Source of the DNA: GCA-2737665 sp044344795
Lineage (GTDB): Bacteria > Bacteroidota > Bacteroidia > Palsa-965
Reading direction: 5' to 3'
Length of the DNA: 63,142 nucleotides
Assembly: GCA_044344795.1 (NCBI GenBank)
Contig: JBIJCF010000015.1
Location: forward strand, 1-63,142
Within the stretch, counting starts at the first letter, position 1, and every line of letters starts with the position of its first letter. Position numbers and translations under genes: made by a program. The notes below the pieces were generated by a model that did not search any database, was not told the origin of the DNA, and saw nothing but the letters and a program-made list of their open reading frames with translations. Shown here in pieces: positions 54,654 through 62,845 of the stretch.

Positions 54654-55210
54654 CAGCTTTCTATCACTCGTTCTTTCACTTTAACAGCAGGAATACCTTG
54701 GTAAATCCAATACGGTTCCAGATTTTTTGTTGCCACCGAACCCACGGTTAATAAACTGTGTTCACCGCATCGCACACCAGGACACACCACAGCCTTCGCG
54801 CCTACCCATGCGCCCTGACCAATTGTAATACTTCCGGTAATTAAATCGAACGTTGCTTTTTTGTAGTTATGATTTCCCGTTAATACCATCGCGCCTTGCG
54901 AAATACAGGCATGGCTTTCAACTTTCACTTTACATAAATTATCTATCCATGCATGCTCACCAATCCAAACATGATTCTCTATTTCCAAAAGCCACGGCGA
55001 TTTAATTATCACAGATGGTTTAATAACCACACCATTACCCACACGAGCACCGAACAAACGCAACAAAAAAATCTTGAAACTGTTAACGGGAAAACGTGAA
55101 TTAAAAAAGCAAGCCGCAACACAATACCATAAACCCCGTTTTAAAAACGAAGCTCCCGGATCGTAATCGGAGTTATCAAATTTGGATAAATCGGTTTTTC
55201 CGCGACTCAT
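54653..55210 (-). CDS. WcaF-like hexapeptide acetyltransferase
   Basis: 185 aa. FGARVGNGVVIKPSVIIKSP begins the left-handed beta helix. IENHVWIGEHAWIDNLCKVK and VLTGNHNYKKATFDLITGSI follow, where the histidine in GNHNY is the likely catalyst. IYQGIPAVKVKERV closes it. Relatives acetylate colanic-acid or other glycan sugars. The gene is outside the main polysaccharide locus and starts the operon with ligA. A TATCTTTG promoter box is 5 bp upstream of its start. Confidence 0.85.
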   Translation of the reverse strand: MSRGKTDLSKFDNSDYDPGASFLKRGLWYCVAACFFNSRFPVNSFKIFLLRLFGARVGNGVVIKPSVIIKSPWLLEIENHVWIGEHAWIDNLCKVKVESHACISQGAMVLTGNHNYKKATFDLITGSITIGQGAWVGAKAVVCPGVRCGEHSLLTVGSVATKNLEPYWIYQGIPAVKVKERVIES

Positions 55211-55215
55211 GACCT

Positions 55216-55223
55216 CAAAGATA
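55216..55223 (-). promoter_or_regulatory. Bacteroidota -7 promoter box for the WcaF-ligA-aat operon
   Basis: On the minus strand TATCTTTG, an exact TAnnTTTG match, lies 5 bp before the ATG at 55210. Confidence 0.5.
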
Positions 55224-55275
55224 CACCTTGCATTGCAAATGGTATAGGCAATTTCTTACATTAGCTGAGTTTCCT

Positions 55276-57489
55276 ATGACGCGCTATTTTTTCAATATCA
55301 TTCCCGCACTACTTTTATTCACGTCGGGACAAATGTGCTTTGCTCAGAAAAGTAAAACAGACAGTCTGACACAATTAATTGCTAAAAATCCGGAGGATCG
55401 AAAGGTTCGTCGACAATACTATTTCGCTATCCGAAAGTTAAATCCTGATAGTGCATTAATTATTTGTAAAGACCAATTAGCTGCTGCTGAAAAATCCGGA
55501 AATCCAATAACAATTGGCGATTGGAGTTATTATACCGGAAATGCATTAGATCATTTGCAGCAAAATGAAGAAGCAAAACCATATTACGACAAGGCCATAT
55601 CTATATTAAAAACACAGCGAGATACGTTTAGCCTGGATGATGCGCAAAATACTTACGGATATCTGTTATTACGAACAGGTGAATACAAACCTGCCCTCAA
55701 AAATTTTCAGGAAGCACTGGCATTTCGGGAATATTCTAATGACACTGTAGGTAAAGCAACGGTGTTATTGAACATGGGATTATTGTTTAACAGTATTGGC
55801 GATTACACACAAGCACTGGATTTATACTTTAAATGTGTTGCTATAGCAGAGTTATTCGAAGAGAATGATCCCGGTCTCATGGGCAAACTCATGAACAACA
55901 TCGGTTCGGTTTACATGAATCAGAAGAAAGACGAAGATGCGCTCAAGTTCTTTCGGAAATCGATTTATTACAAAAGCAAAGCTGACAACAAAAAGGATTT
56001 GGCATCCACCTATAACAACATCGGTTCTTTATACATGAATTCAAATCTAGATTCGGCGTTATACTATTTTGATATTGCAATGAAATTGCGAGAAGAAGCC
56101 GGTGATAAACGTGGGCTTGGTATTGTACATAAAAACAAAGGAGAAGTATTGTTGAGTCTGGGTAAAAGAAAAGAAGCCAAACAAGAATTTGAATTATCCC
56201 TTAAATACCGTGAAGAAGTAAAAGATAAGGCGGGTATTGCAAGTTCGTTGTTTGCGTTGGGTTCAATGGTAGTAGAAGACGGTTCTCCATCCTCAGGTTT
56301 GTCTCTTATCCTGCGAGGAGATTCCATCGCAAATGCAATTGGAAGTTTGTCACATCGTTTGCAAGGTGCAATTGAATTGTCTAAAGCCTATCGCGCCCTT
56401 GGAAAATATTCCGATGCCTTGTTTCATGCAGATGTTGCCTTATCGTTGAAAGACTCGTTATTAAATGATGAATCTAATCGCCACAGTGAAGAAATGCGTG
56501 CACGATACGATATGGATCAGCAAGCCAGAGAATTGGAACAACTTAAAATCGAACAACGGGAAATTGCAATAAAATCGGAAGCACAGCAAAACTTTTACAA
56601 ATTGCTGATCGTTTCGGGCATTGTGGTGCTGGTGTTAATTGTGGCATTTTTTCTCATTAGACAGCGGGAAAACCGAAAAGCGCAACAACGTTTGCAATTT
56701 GCATTTGATCAGATCGAATCGAAGAACAGGGACATCACTGACAGTATTCGATATGCGAAGCGCATTCAACAAGCCATCTTGCCTGTAGATGACGCATTTC
56801 GTTTGGCATTTCCGGGAAGTTTTGTTTTTTATCGTCCGAAAGATATTGTCAGCGGGGACTTTTACTGGTATCATCAACAAGATGATATCAAACTTGTAGC
56901 AGTTGCTGATTGTACAGGCCATGGAGTTCCCGGTGCTTTCATGAGTGTGCTGTGTTCATCACAACTTACGGCCGTAAGTTCGGAGCAAAAAGAAGTGAGT
57001 CCTGCAACAATATTAAAACGCATCGATGACGGCATTCGCGCTCAACTCCATCAAGACGCCAACGTGGGTATGCGCGACAGCATGGATATTGCATTATGCG
57101 CGTGGAATGAACAAACTCGAACATTAACCTATGCAGGTGCAAATCGTCCGATAATATTATTCAGAAAATCCGGTGACGGAAATTTTGAATTGATTAAACC
57201 CACGAAGGTTTCTGTGGGTGGTGATAATGACACCAACAAACAATTTGTAGAACACAAGATTACATTAGAATCCGGAGATGTGTTTTACCTTTTCTCAGAT
57301 GGATTTGCAGACCAATTCGGCGGACCGAAAGGAAAAAAATTTAAATCCAATCAGTTCCGTAATGTATTGAGTAAAATTGCAGGGCATGATATCATTGCAC
57401 AAGGTCAACAACTTGCAGACATATTTGATGACTGGAAAGGTCAATTCGAACAGGTCGACGATATCTGTGTTATTGGTGTCCGCGTTTAA
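55276..57489 (+). CDS. TPR sensor with SpoIIE-type PP2C phosphatase domain
   Basis: 737 aa from ATG 55276 (MTRYFFNIIPALLLFTSGQM, signal peptide). The extended frame begins with TTG. TPR repeats from about residue 50 to 370 carry signatures like NNIGSLYMNSNLDSALYYFD and NMGLLFNSIGDYTQALDLYF. A coiled coil follows, then a membrane helix (LLIVSGIVVLVLIVAFFLIR), then a SpoIIE domain (about 510-735) with KDIVSGDFYWYHQQDDIKLV, CTGHGVPGAFMSVLCSSQLT and VFYLFSDGFADQFGGPKG. The metal-binding aspartates of PP2C are present. It would dephosphorylate an anti-sigma-factor antagonist. Confidence 0.88.
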   Translation: MTRYFFNIIPALLLFTSGQMCFAQKSKTDSLTQLIAKNPEDRKVRRQYYFAIRKLNPDSALIICKDQLAAAEKSGNPITIGDWSYYTGNALDHLQQNEEAKPYYDKAISILKTQRDTFSLDDAQNTYGYLLLRTGEYKPALKNFQEALAFREYSNDTVGKATVLLNMGLLFNSIGDYTQALDLYFKCVAIAELFEENDPGLMGKLMNNIGSVYMNQKKDEDALKFFRKSIYYKSKADNKKDLASTYNNIGSLYMNSNLDSALYYFDIAMKLREEAGDKRGLGIVHKNKGEVLLSLGKRKEAKQEFELSLKYREEVKDKAGIASSLFALGSMVVEDGSPSSGLSLILRGDSIANAIGSLSHRLQGAIELSKAYRALGKYSDALFHADVALSLKDSLLNDESNRHSEEMRARYDMDQQARELEQLKIEQREIAIKSEAQQNFYKLLIVSGIVVLVLIVAFFLIRQRENRKAQQRLQFAFDQIESKNRDITDSIRYAKRIQQAILPVDDAFRLAFPGSFVFYRPKDIVSGDFYWYHQQDDIKLVAVADCTGHGVPGAFMSVLCSSQLTAVSSEQKEVSPATILKRIDDGIRAQLHQDANVGMRDSMDIALCAWNEQTRTLTYAGANRPIILFRKSGDGNFELIKPTKVSVGGDNDTNKQFVEHKITLESGDVFYLFSDGFADQFGGPKGKKFKSNQFRNVLSKIAGHDIIAQGQQLADIFDDWKGQFEQVDDICVIGVRV

Positions 57490-58334
57490 TGAAAGGTAAG
57501 TTCAGCTTGCCGCATTGCATTACCAAAGTGATTGGTATCAATACCGGTATCAATATTATTTTCCGTTAAAAAGCTGATCACGTTCTCTGTCGGCATATTA
57601 CCAGTTAACTGATCCGCAGCCATAGGACAACCGCCGTAACCTTTCAGTGCATGATCGTAACGACGACAACCGGCATTCCAAGCAGCATTCATTTTTTCCT
57701 TCCACGTATGAGGTGTGGTATGTAAATGTGCGCCGATCGTGAGTTGCGGAAATTCAGGAATAACGGCTCCGAATAATTGGGAAATGTTTTCAGGATTTGA
57801 AACGCCTACTGTATCTGCCAACGCAATTACTTCTATTCCTAAGTCGGCTAATTTTTTTGTCCAACGAATAGCAATTTCCGGATGCCATTCATCACCGTAA
57901 GGATTACCGAATGCCATAGAAATATACACCACCAGCTTTTTATTTTTTGCGATACACAAACTCTGAATGGCCTCTACTCTGCTTAACGACTGCTCAATGG
58001 TTGCATTCGTATTCCGCAGTTGAAACGTTTCGGAAATGGAGAATGGATAACCCAGATAAGTAATTTCATCAAATGAAACTGCGTCTTCAGCACCTCGCTC
58101 GTTAGCAATAATAGCAAGCAGTTTAGAAGAAGTTGCATCAAGTTCCAACCGGTTCAACACATCAGCCGTATCGCGCATTTGCGGGATAGCTTTTGGCGAA
58201 ACAAAACTTCCAAAATCGACGGTATGAAAACCGCATCTCAAAATGGAATTGATGAGCGCCACTTTACGTGGAGTTTCAATAAACTCATGAATTCCTTGCA
58301 TCGCATCGCGCGGACATTCTACTAATTGTATCAT
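57486..58334 (-). CDS. hydroxymethylglutaryl-CoA lyase
   Basis: 282 aa. HMG-CoA lyase cleaves HMG-CoA to acetoacetate and acetyl-CoA in leucine catabolism. Blocks: LVECPRDAMQGIHEFIETPR, VDFGSFVSPKAIPQMRDTAD, IEVIALADTVGVSNPENISQ and the C-terminal YGGCPMAADQLTGNMPTEN with the catalytic Cys. It overlaps pyrD by 4 bp at its start and converges with the SpoIIE gene, overlapping its last 4 bp. Homocitrate-type DRE-TIM members are the alternative. Confidence 0.85.
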   Translation of the reverse strand: MIQLVECPRDAMQGIHEFIETPRKVALINSILRCGFHTVDFGSFVSPKAIPQMRDTADVLNRLELDATSSKLLAIIANERGAEDAVSFDEITYLGYPFSISETFQLRNTNATIEQSLSRVEAIQSLCIAKNKKLVVYISMAFGNPYGDEWHPEIAIRWTKKLADLGIEVIALADTVGVSNPENISQLFGAVIPEFPQLTIGAHLHTTPHTWKEKMNAAWNAGCRRYDHALKGYGGCPMAADQLTGNMPTENVISFLTENNIDTGIDTNHFGNAMRQAELTFH

Positions 58335-59377
58335 CGTTGTTCTAATCGTTGCTTTAAAATGGCTTTGTTAATTCGTTTCACCAAACCGGGACCTTCATAA
58401 ATGAACCCCGTGTACAACTGCACCAAACTTGCACCGGCCTCTAGTTTTTCCAAAGCATCTTGTTCGGAGTGAATACCTCCTACTCCGATAATCGGAAAAC
58501 TACCATTCGATTTGGTATGCAAATATCGAATGACTTCAGTAGCTCGTTTTGTCAATGGCTTTCCGCTCAATCCGCCTGCACCGATAGCTTCCACACGCTC
58601 TTTCGTGGTAGTCAGTTTACTCCTATCGATAGTCGTATTGGTCGCAATCACTCCTGCAATTTTCGAATCCGAAACAATCGCAATAATATCATCCAATTGC
58701 GAGTCGGTAAGATCCGGCGCTATCTTCAGAAAGATGGGCTTAGGATGTTTTGTTAAATTATTTCGTTGCTGCAACGTATTTAGCAAAGCTGTTAGCGGTT
58801 CCTTGTCCTGCAAATCGCGCAGCCCCGGAGTGTTCGGAGAACTCACATTCACGACAAAATAATCCACGACATCATGCAATGCATCAAAACACAAGACATA
58901 ATCGTTGGTTGCTTCCTCGTTAGGAGTTATTTTGTTTTTACCAATGTTACCACCGATCAGCACATTAGTTTTTCTGTTCTTTAAGCGTTGCACTGCAGCC
59001 TGCACGCCACCATTATTGAAACCCATACGATTAATGAGTCCGCCATCCTGCGGTAATCGGAACATGCGGGGCTTATCATTGCCCGGTTGCGCTTTAGGAG
59101 TTAATGTACCCACCTCAATAAACCCGAAACCGAGTGCGCCCAATTCATCAAACAGTAGTGCATCCTTATCAAATCCGGCAGCAAGACCAACAGGGTTGGG
59201 GAATTTTAATCCTGCTACTTCGGTAACCAAAGCAGGATGTTTCACCTCGTGCGTAGCACGCACGATAGCTGCTATTCCCGGAATTTTAAACGTTAGGCGT
59301 AATGTGCCAAACACCCAATGGTGAATTTTTTCCGGATCGAAAAGAAAGAATATCGGTTTAAGAAGCGCCTTGTACAT
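58331..59377 (-). CDS. pyrD: quinone-dependent dihydroorotate dehydrogenase (class 2)
   Basis: 348 aa. It oxidises dihydroorotate to orotate with quinone at the inner membrane. NPVGLAAGFDKDALLFDELG, MFRLPQDGGLINRMGFNNGG, VVNVSSPNTPGLRDLQDKEP (the catalytic Ser of class 2) and AGVIATNTTIDRSKL are clear, and the N-terminal amphipathic helix ALLKPIFFLFDPEKIHHWVF is typical of class 2. I use the ATG at 59377. A TAnnTTTG box at 59384-59391 lies inside the longer ORF, which excludes the start at 59437. Confidence 0.96.
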   Translation of the reverse strand: MYKALLKPIFFLFDPEKIHHWVFGTLRLTFKIPGIAAIVRATHEVKHPALVTEVAGLKFPNPVGLAAGFDKDALLFDELGALGFGFIEVGTLTPKAQPGNDKPRMFRLPQDGGLINRMGFNNGGVQAAVQRLKNRKTNVLIGGNIGKNKITPNEEATNDYVLCFDALHDVVDYFVVNVSSPNTPGLRDLQDKEPLTALLNTLQQRNNLTKHPKPIFLKIAPDLTDSQLDDIIAIVSDSKIAGVIATNTTIDRSKLTTTKERVEAIGAGGLSGKPLTKRATEVIRYLHTKSNGSFPIIGVGGIHSEQDALEKLEAGASLVQLYTGFIYEGPGLVKRINKAILKQRLEQR

Positions 59378-59383
59378 GGGAGG

Positions 59384-59391
59384 CAAAGGTA
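59384..59391 (-). promoter_or_regulatory. Bacteroidota -7 promoter box for pyrD
   Basis: On the minus strand TACCTTTG, an exact TAnnTTTG match, is 7 bp before the start codon at 59377. Confidence 0.5.
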
Positions 59392-59429
59392 CGAGGGAAA
59401 AAGGAAAAAAACGGAGCCGGAAAAACAGG

Positions 59430-59455
59430 TCGCGCACCGTTTAAACGGTGCGCGA
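59430..59455. repeat. 26-bp perfect palindrome at the core/accessory boundary
   Basis: TCGCGCACCGTTT followed by its reverse complement, with no loop. It lies between pyrD and the accessory island. Read on the minus strand a five-T run follows after five bases, so it could serve as a weak terminator for the island genes. Confidence 0.7.
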
Positions 59456-59486
59456 AAGTTACCGAAATGCGAAATTAAAGTGTGTA

Positions 59487-59550
59487 GATGTTGGTAAATC
59501 GTTTACCACAAGTAGTCATTAGTTCGTCTAATTCAAAAGAAACCAACATC
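59487..59550. repeat. nested inverted repeats in the pyrD-island gap
   Basis: An outer pair, GATGTTGGT (59487-59495) and ACCAACATC (59542-59550), encloses a compact hairpin GGTAAA-TCG-TTTACC (59493-59507). No ORF is here. I cannot assign a function. Confidence 0.5.
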
Positions 59551-59572
59551 AAAAGCACGCGGAAATCATTCG

Positions 59573-59630
59573 TTTTAACTGCTACTAATTAAGGGAAGCT
59601 TTCAGAGGGACATTTTAGGTGCTGTTATGG
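59573..59630 (+). other. possible small attC-like recombination site, left boundary of the accessory island
   Basis: The segment runs from GTTTTAAC and TGCTACTAA to TTAGGTGCT and GTTATGG, whose ends can pair imperfectly (AAC-x-GC-x2-C-TAA), as in integron attC arms. The right motif GTTATGGGAA (59624-59633) has its reverse complement at the other end of the island once the group II intron is removed. Suggestive only. Confidence 0.35.
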
Positions 59631-59646
59631 GAAGAGCTATTTTCAG

Positions 59647-59925
59647 CTAATTTATTTTTCGGTATTTAATAATAGTGTCTGAAATTACATATAGGAACCA
59701 CAAGGATACAATAGTTAAATATATATCAAGGTCATTCCGCAGAAAGCAACACATATAAGAGAACAAAGCCTTCTCAAAGGCCTCGCTATGTATGGATGAA
59801 AAAAAATCTATATCCAAGTACCAAGATAATCGTATAATTATGTACGGCAAAAAGAATATAAAATGCAAAAACAAGAAAAGAATGTATGGAATTAAGAAGT
59901 ATTTATCCCATCCTTTCTTAAACAT
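59647..59925 (-). CDS. small membrane protein, possible immunity protein
   Basis: 92 aa with about three hydrophobic segments (YFLIPYILFLFLHFIFFLPY and LTIVSLWFLYVISDTII among them) and short charged ends. No family recognised. Its ATG overlaps the end of the Tox44-like ORF by 8 bp. In polymorphic toxin loci the gene directly downstream of the toxin module is normally its immunity factor, and membrane immunity proteins are common. The sequence is clearly more A/T-rich than the pyrD side. Immunity function is inferred from position. Confidence 0.55.
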   Translation of the reverse strand: MFKKGWDKYFLIPYILFLFLHFIFFLPYIIIRLSWYLDIDFFSSIHSEAFEKALFSYMCCFLRNDLDIYLTIVSLWFLYVISDTIIKYRKIN

Positions 59926-60223
59926 AACGCATCATGTTTAAATTCTGTTTTCCCACAATAGAATTATTATAGATATTTATGCCTCTCTTAATAGAATAGG
60001 TGTCCTTGCTCTCATCCAATCCACTTTTTAATATTTGATTCAAATTAGCCCCCCAGAATAAATCTTTCTCCGAGATACCAAAAGCAGTACCAGCAGCTCC
60101 GTAAAGAATATTGCCGTAATCGTCATATCGAACTAAGGTTTTATTATAGATTGACCATTCACTGACAGCCGAAGGATGGAACTTCTTTCTTTTTATGTCA
60201 AGAGGTTTATAATCATTAACCAT
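59918..60223 (-). CDS. polymorphic toxin type 44-like domain without leader
   Basis: 101 aa from the ATG at 60223; a TTG at 60241 is also in frame. RYDDYGNILYGAAGTAFGIS, followed by WGANLNQILKSGLDESKDTY and SIKRGINIYNN, matches the pattern I know for the Tox44 (Ntox44) domain, which forms the C-terminal toxin of larger secreted proteins. It has no signal or export region here. The preceding ORF is in the same frame and separated from it only by a TAA and about seven sense codons before the TTG, so it may be the tail of a larger gene with a stop mutation, or a displaced toxin cassette. Confidence 0.6.
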   Translation of the reverse strand: MVNDYKPLDIKRKKFHPSAVSEWSIYNKTLVRYDDYGNILYGAAGTAFGISEKDLFWGANLNQILKSGLDESKDTYSIKRGINIYNNSIVGKQNLNMMRYV

Positions 60224-60259
60224 TGAGTGCCAGAAAATCAATTTTTCTTTATAATTGTT

Positions 60260-60802
60260 TTAATAGGTTGGTTTTAATGCTGAAAAATATTTTATCCAAT
60301 ATTTGAGTAATTGATTAAATTTTTCAGTATGGTCTTGTAAATTGTCCCAAAGTACGGGATCCCCTTGCTTGCTTGGTCGCCCTCCGGCTTTTCCTTCCAA
60401 TTTTTTAATACAATGCAAAAGTGGTGAACTGCTCTGCCAACCTTCTTTTGCACCATAGTTTTTAGTTACAAAAATGAAATGTGGTTTTCCAATATTTTCT
60501 ATAACTCTTCCAGTATTTATGTTAACTAAAACAGAGTTTTGTCTAGGAAGATTCTTTTTATATGAATAATCACATATATTTTGAGCAAGCTTATTTATAC
60601 TATATCCTATAATACTTCCTGCTATCAGACTATCACCCCAGTATTTTACATGTGGATTTTTTGAACGACTTAAAAACATTCCAGGCAATATACCAAGCAT
60701 CATTTTAATGTCTGGGTTATATTCTTTGAGGTAGGCTGTTTGTAGTATCGAAACTCCAGTTGTTGCAACGATGAATGAATTTTGTATTTCTTTATTTTTC
60801 AT
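60260..60802 (-). CDS. uncharacterised protein upstream of the toxin-like ORF
   Basis: 180 aa, not recognised. Mildly hydrophobic N-terminal half (SFIVATTGVSILQTAYL, MLGILPGMFLSRSKN, WGDSLIAGSIIGYSINKL) and a more polar C-terminal half with GAKEGWQSSSPLLHCIKKLE, GGRPSKQGDPVLWDNLQDH and FNQLLKYWIKYF. Its TAA stop is in the same frame as the Tox44-like ORF that follows. A TATAAT-like box lies about 25-30 bp before its ATG. It could be the linker region of a toxin gene or an independent gene. Confidence 0.45.
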   Translation of the reverse strand: MKNKEIQNSFIVATTGVSILQTAYLKEYNPDIKMMLGILPGMFLSRSKNPHVKYWGDSLIAGSIIGYSINKLAQNICDYSYKKNLPRQNSVLVNINTGRVIENIGKPHFIFVTKNYGAKEGWQSSSPLLHCIKKLEGKAGGRPSKQGDPVLWDNLQDHTEKFNQLLKYWIKYFSALKPTY

Positions 60803-60885
60803 AATAGACAGTTTAACTATTAGATCTCAAATATTATACCATTTGTAATTCTGTCTTTTTGTCAGCAATCCAGCTTTCTAACAGC

Positions 60886-60895
60886 CTTTCCCATA
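60886..60895. other. 3' exon border of the group II intron; half of an attC-like R-box
   Basis: The bases TTTCCCATA end at 60895. Joined across the intron to ACGG at 62846 they give CCCATAACGG, the reverse complement of the GTTATGGGAA at 59624-59633. The same motif's right partner is GTTATGTGC at 62981. Confidence 0.5.
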
Positions 60896-60956
60896 ATCGG
60901 GTCAGACAAGGGAATCTCACCCTAGCCTTCCCACACGTGTCCCGGACTTTCCGGGA

Positions 60957-60990
60957 GAACCGTGCGTGAAACTCTCGCTTCACACGGCTC
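60957..60990 (-). ncRNA. group II intron domain V
   Basis: A 34-nt hairpin on the minus strand, starting GAGCCGTGTGAAGCGAGAGT and ending TTTCACGCACGGTTC. It contains the catalytic AGC-equivalent triad and tetraloop geometry of domain V and lies where domain V should be, about 31 nt after the maturase stop. Domain VI follows toward 60896. Confidence 0.85.
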
Positions 60991-61021
60991 TTCATGTTCT
61001 TAAATCATGTTTTAAATATAC

Positions 61022-62242
61022 TCAAGGTTGTACCAATCTCCAATGGGCAAATAAACCTGGATTACGGCTGTACTGTTGGCGAAGCCAACGTAATGAGGCA
61101 TACTTGTATAAACCTTTCTCCCATTTTACCCATTTTAACAAGCGATGATTTAGTTGATTCCAAACCGGACGCATACCTGCATTCCAAAATTTGTGGAAGT
61201 ACTGAATAACACCTTCTATCATAGGATTTAATTCGCGAGCAAGTTCTTCTATCGGTTTGCGCCGTTTATGAATAGCCAGCTCCTTAAACTTCTTCCTTAT
61301 TGATGTCTTGGATGATGCACTAACAAATGTACCGGGCATTAACAGTCGTCGTCCGTTAATCTCGCGCATTACAGGTCGCATTGTAAATCCTAAAAAGTCG
61401 TACTTCCTCGGATACCGCTGAATACTCTTACCTCGCAAGTTCACAATGTGTGTTTTATCCGCGTGTAATTGCAATCCACATTTTAACATGCGCTCACGAA
61501 TACGCGTTAACATGAATTGTGCCTGACGCTCGGTTTTACAGTGTACGATTATGTCATCCGCATAACGTTCAAAGGGTTTTTCCGGATGATGCTTTTGCAT
61601 CCACCCATCAAACACAACATGCAGAAACAAATTCGATAGCAATGGACTGATTACTCCGCCTTGTGGAGTGCCTTTTATCCGTGCTTCTCGTTTTCCTTCA
61701 CGCATGATATCTGCCTTTAACCATCTGCGCACGTACATTAACACCCATTGGTCTTTGCAGTAATGCGATAGTGCTTTCATCATCAAATCGTGATCGATAC
61801 TATCAAAATACGATTGAATGTCTAAGTCTATCGCAAAGTCGTGGTTGAAACAATTCCGTTGACTTTGAGCTACTGCATCATGGGCGCTTCGTCCGGGGCG
61901 ATAACCGAACGAGCTTTCATGAAACAACGGCTCTAACTGCTTTTCCAATTGGTCTTTTACCACTTGTTGTGCAATTCGATCCAGTAGTGTCGGAATACCC
62001 AGTTCACGCACTCCTCCGTTCTTCTTGGGTATTGTCACTTGAAGAACTGCCTGAGGAAAGTAGCTTCCTGAACTCAAACGATTCCATAGTGTGTATAAAT
62101 ACTTCCCTGCATGAGCATCAAGCTCTTGCCAAGTCATACCATCAACACCCGAACCGCCTTTGTTCGCGCGAACTTTACGGTATGCCTTCCATACCATCAC
62201 CTTGTTGATTGGTTGTGATTTCGTTTCAAAATAATCGATCAT
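61022..62242 (-). CDS. ltrA: group II intron reverse transcriptase/maturase
   Basis: 406 aa. The RT domain contains PKKNGGVRELGIPTLLDRIA, SSFGYRPGRSAHDAV, FAIDLDIQSYFDSIDHDLMM, KGTPQGGVISPLLSNLFLH and the catalytic ERYADDIIVHC (YADD). The C-terminal maturase domain X has YFHKFWNAGMRPVWNQLNHR. There is no HNH endonuclease. Base pairing of the encoded protein with the flanking intron RNA is assumed. It starts at ATG 62242 and is not disrupted, so the element is probably functional. Confidence 0.93.
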   Translation of the reverse strand: MIDYFETKSQPINKVMVWKAYRKVRANKGGSGVDGMTWQELDAHAGKYLYTLWNRLSSGSYFPQAVLQVTIPKKNGGVRELGIPTLLDRIAQQVVKDQLEKQLEPLFHESSFGYRPGRSAHDAVAQSQRNCFNHDFAIDLDIQSYFDSIDHDLMMKALSHYCKDQWVLMYVRRWLKADIMREGKREARIKGTPQGGVISPLLSNLFLHVVFDGWMQKHHPEKPFERYADDIIVHCKTERQAQFMLTRIRERMLKCGLQLHADKTHIVNLRGKSIQRYPRKYDFLGFTMRPVMREINGRRLLMPGTFVSASSKTSIRKKFKELAIHKRRKPIEELARELNPMIEGVIQYFHKFWNAGMRPVWNQLNHRLLKWVKWEKGLYKYASLRWLRQQYSRNPGLFAHWRLVQP

Positions 62243-62845
62243 CCCGAATTTCGGTTGTTAAGTGATTTTGAAACTTGAACATGTCAGATCCTTCGATCCG
62301 GAGTCATTACAACTCCTTCAACTCTACTACAACCTGATCTGCCGCCGGTGTAACGCCTCAACCTCTTGGCGCCGGATTCCCTTTAATTAGTTTGTCCGGA
62401 TTACACCGACTTCACTTGTTCCATTTAACCGCCTGACCGAGCGTCCTGCCGCCTTAACCCCGGATGAGACACAAGCTGTAATCCGGTAACACTTGTGTTT
62501 ATATCGCAGATGCAAACGTAACCACCTGCTTTGCTCATCGTCATGCCCTTTCGAGGCTTCATCGAACGGTTCACTTTCATTCAGCTCACTTCGGTCGCAC
62601 TTAATCGGATTATCTCCGACCTTTTAATCCTTGTCGCTCACCACATCATATTTTCATACAACGCAGCACAAGGCAGTTTATGAAGGCCTTGAGTTTACAT
62701 AATCGGTCTTCATGAGGGCTTCGCCGTTGACAACTCCTCCGGAAAGGCGTTATCGGAAGACCAGTTAATTTAATAATTAATAACTCCTTCCATCAGTTAA
62801 ATAGCATTCAATTACTTGTTTCAGAGTAATTGATTCAAGTCACAC

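Larger units (their letters stand above)
60896..62845 (-). mobile_element. group II intron with reverse transcriptase/maturase
   Basis: About 1950 bp. Boundaries inferred from consensus: a 5' end GTGTGAC (at 62845) and a 3' end in AT (at 60896), which reconstruct an uninterrupted attC-like motif when removed. The 602 bp upstream of the ORF form RNA domains I-IV and contain no other gene. The ORF (61022-62242) encodes the maturase, and domain V is at 60957-60990. The maturase lacks a C-terminal HNH endonuclease domain, so the element probably mobilises by the En-minus route, like class C introns. The exact class is not established here. Confidence 0.85.

Noticed and set aside
59377..59437. N-terminal extension of pyrD
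   Set aside because: The -7 promoter box lies inside it, and the family N-terminus begins at MYKALLKPIF.
59624..60895. Terminal inverted repeats of a DNA transposon
   Set aside because: No transposase is present, only 10 bp of repeat, and one end continues into a longer structured site; the cassette reading fits better.
62243..62845. Gene in the 600 bp upstream of the maturase
   Set aside because: No ORF of note; the region is the 5' RNA part of the group II intron.
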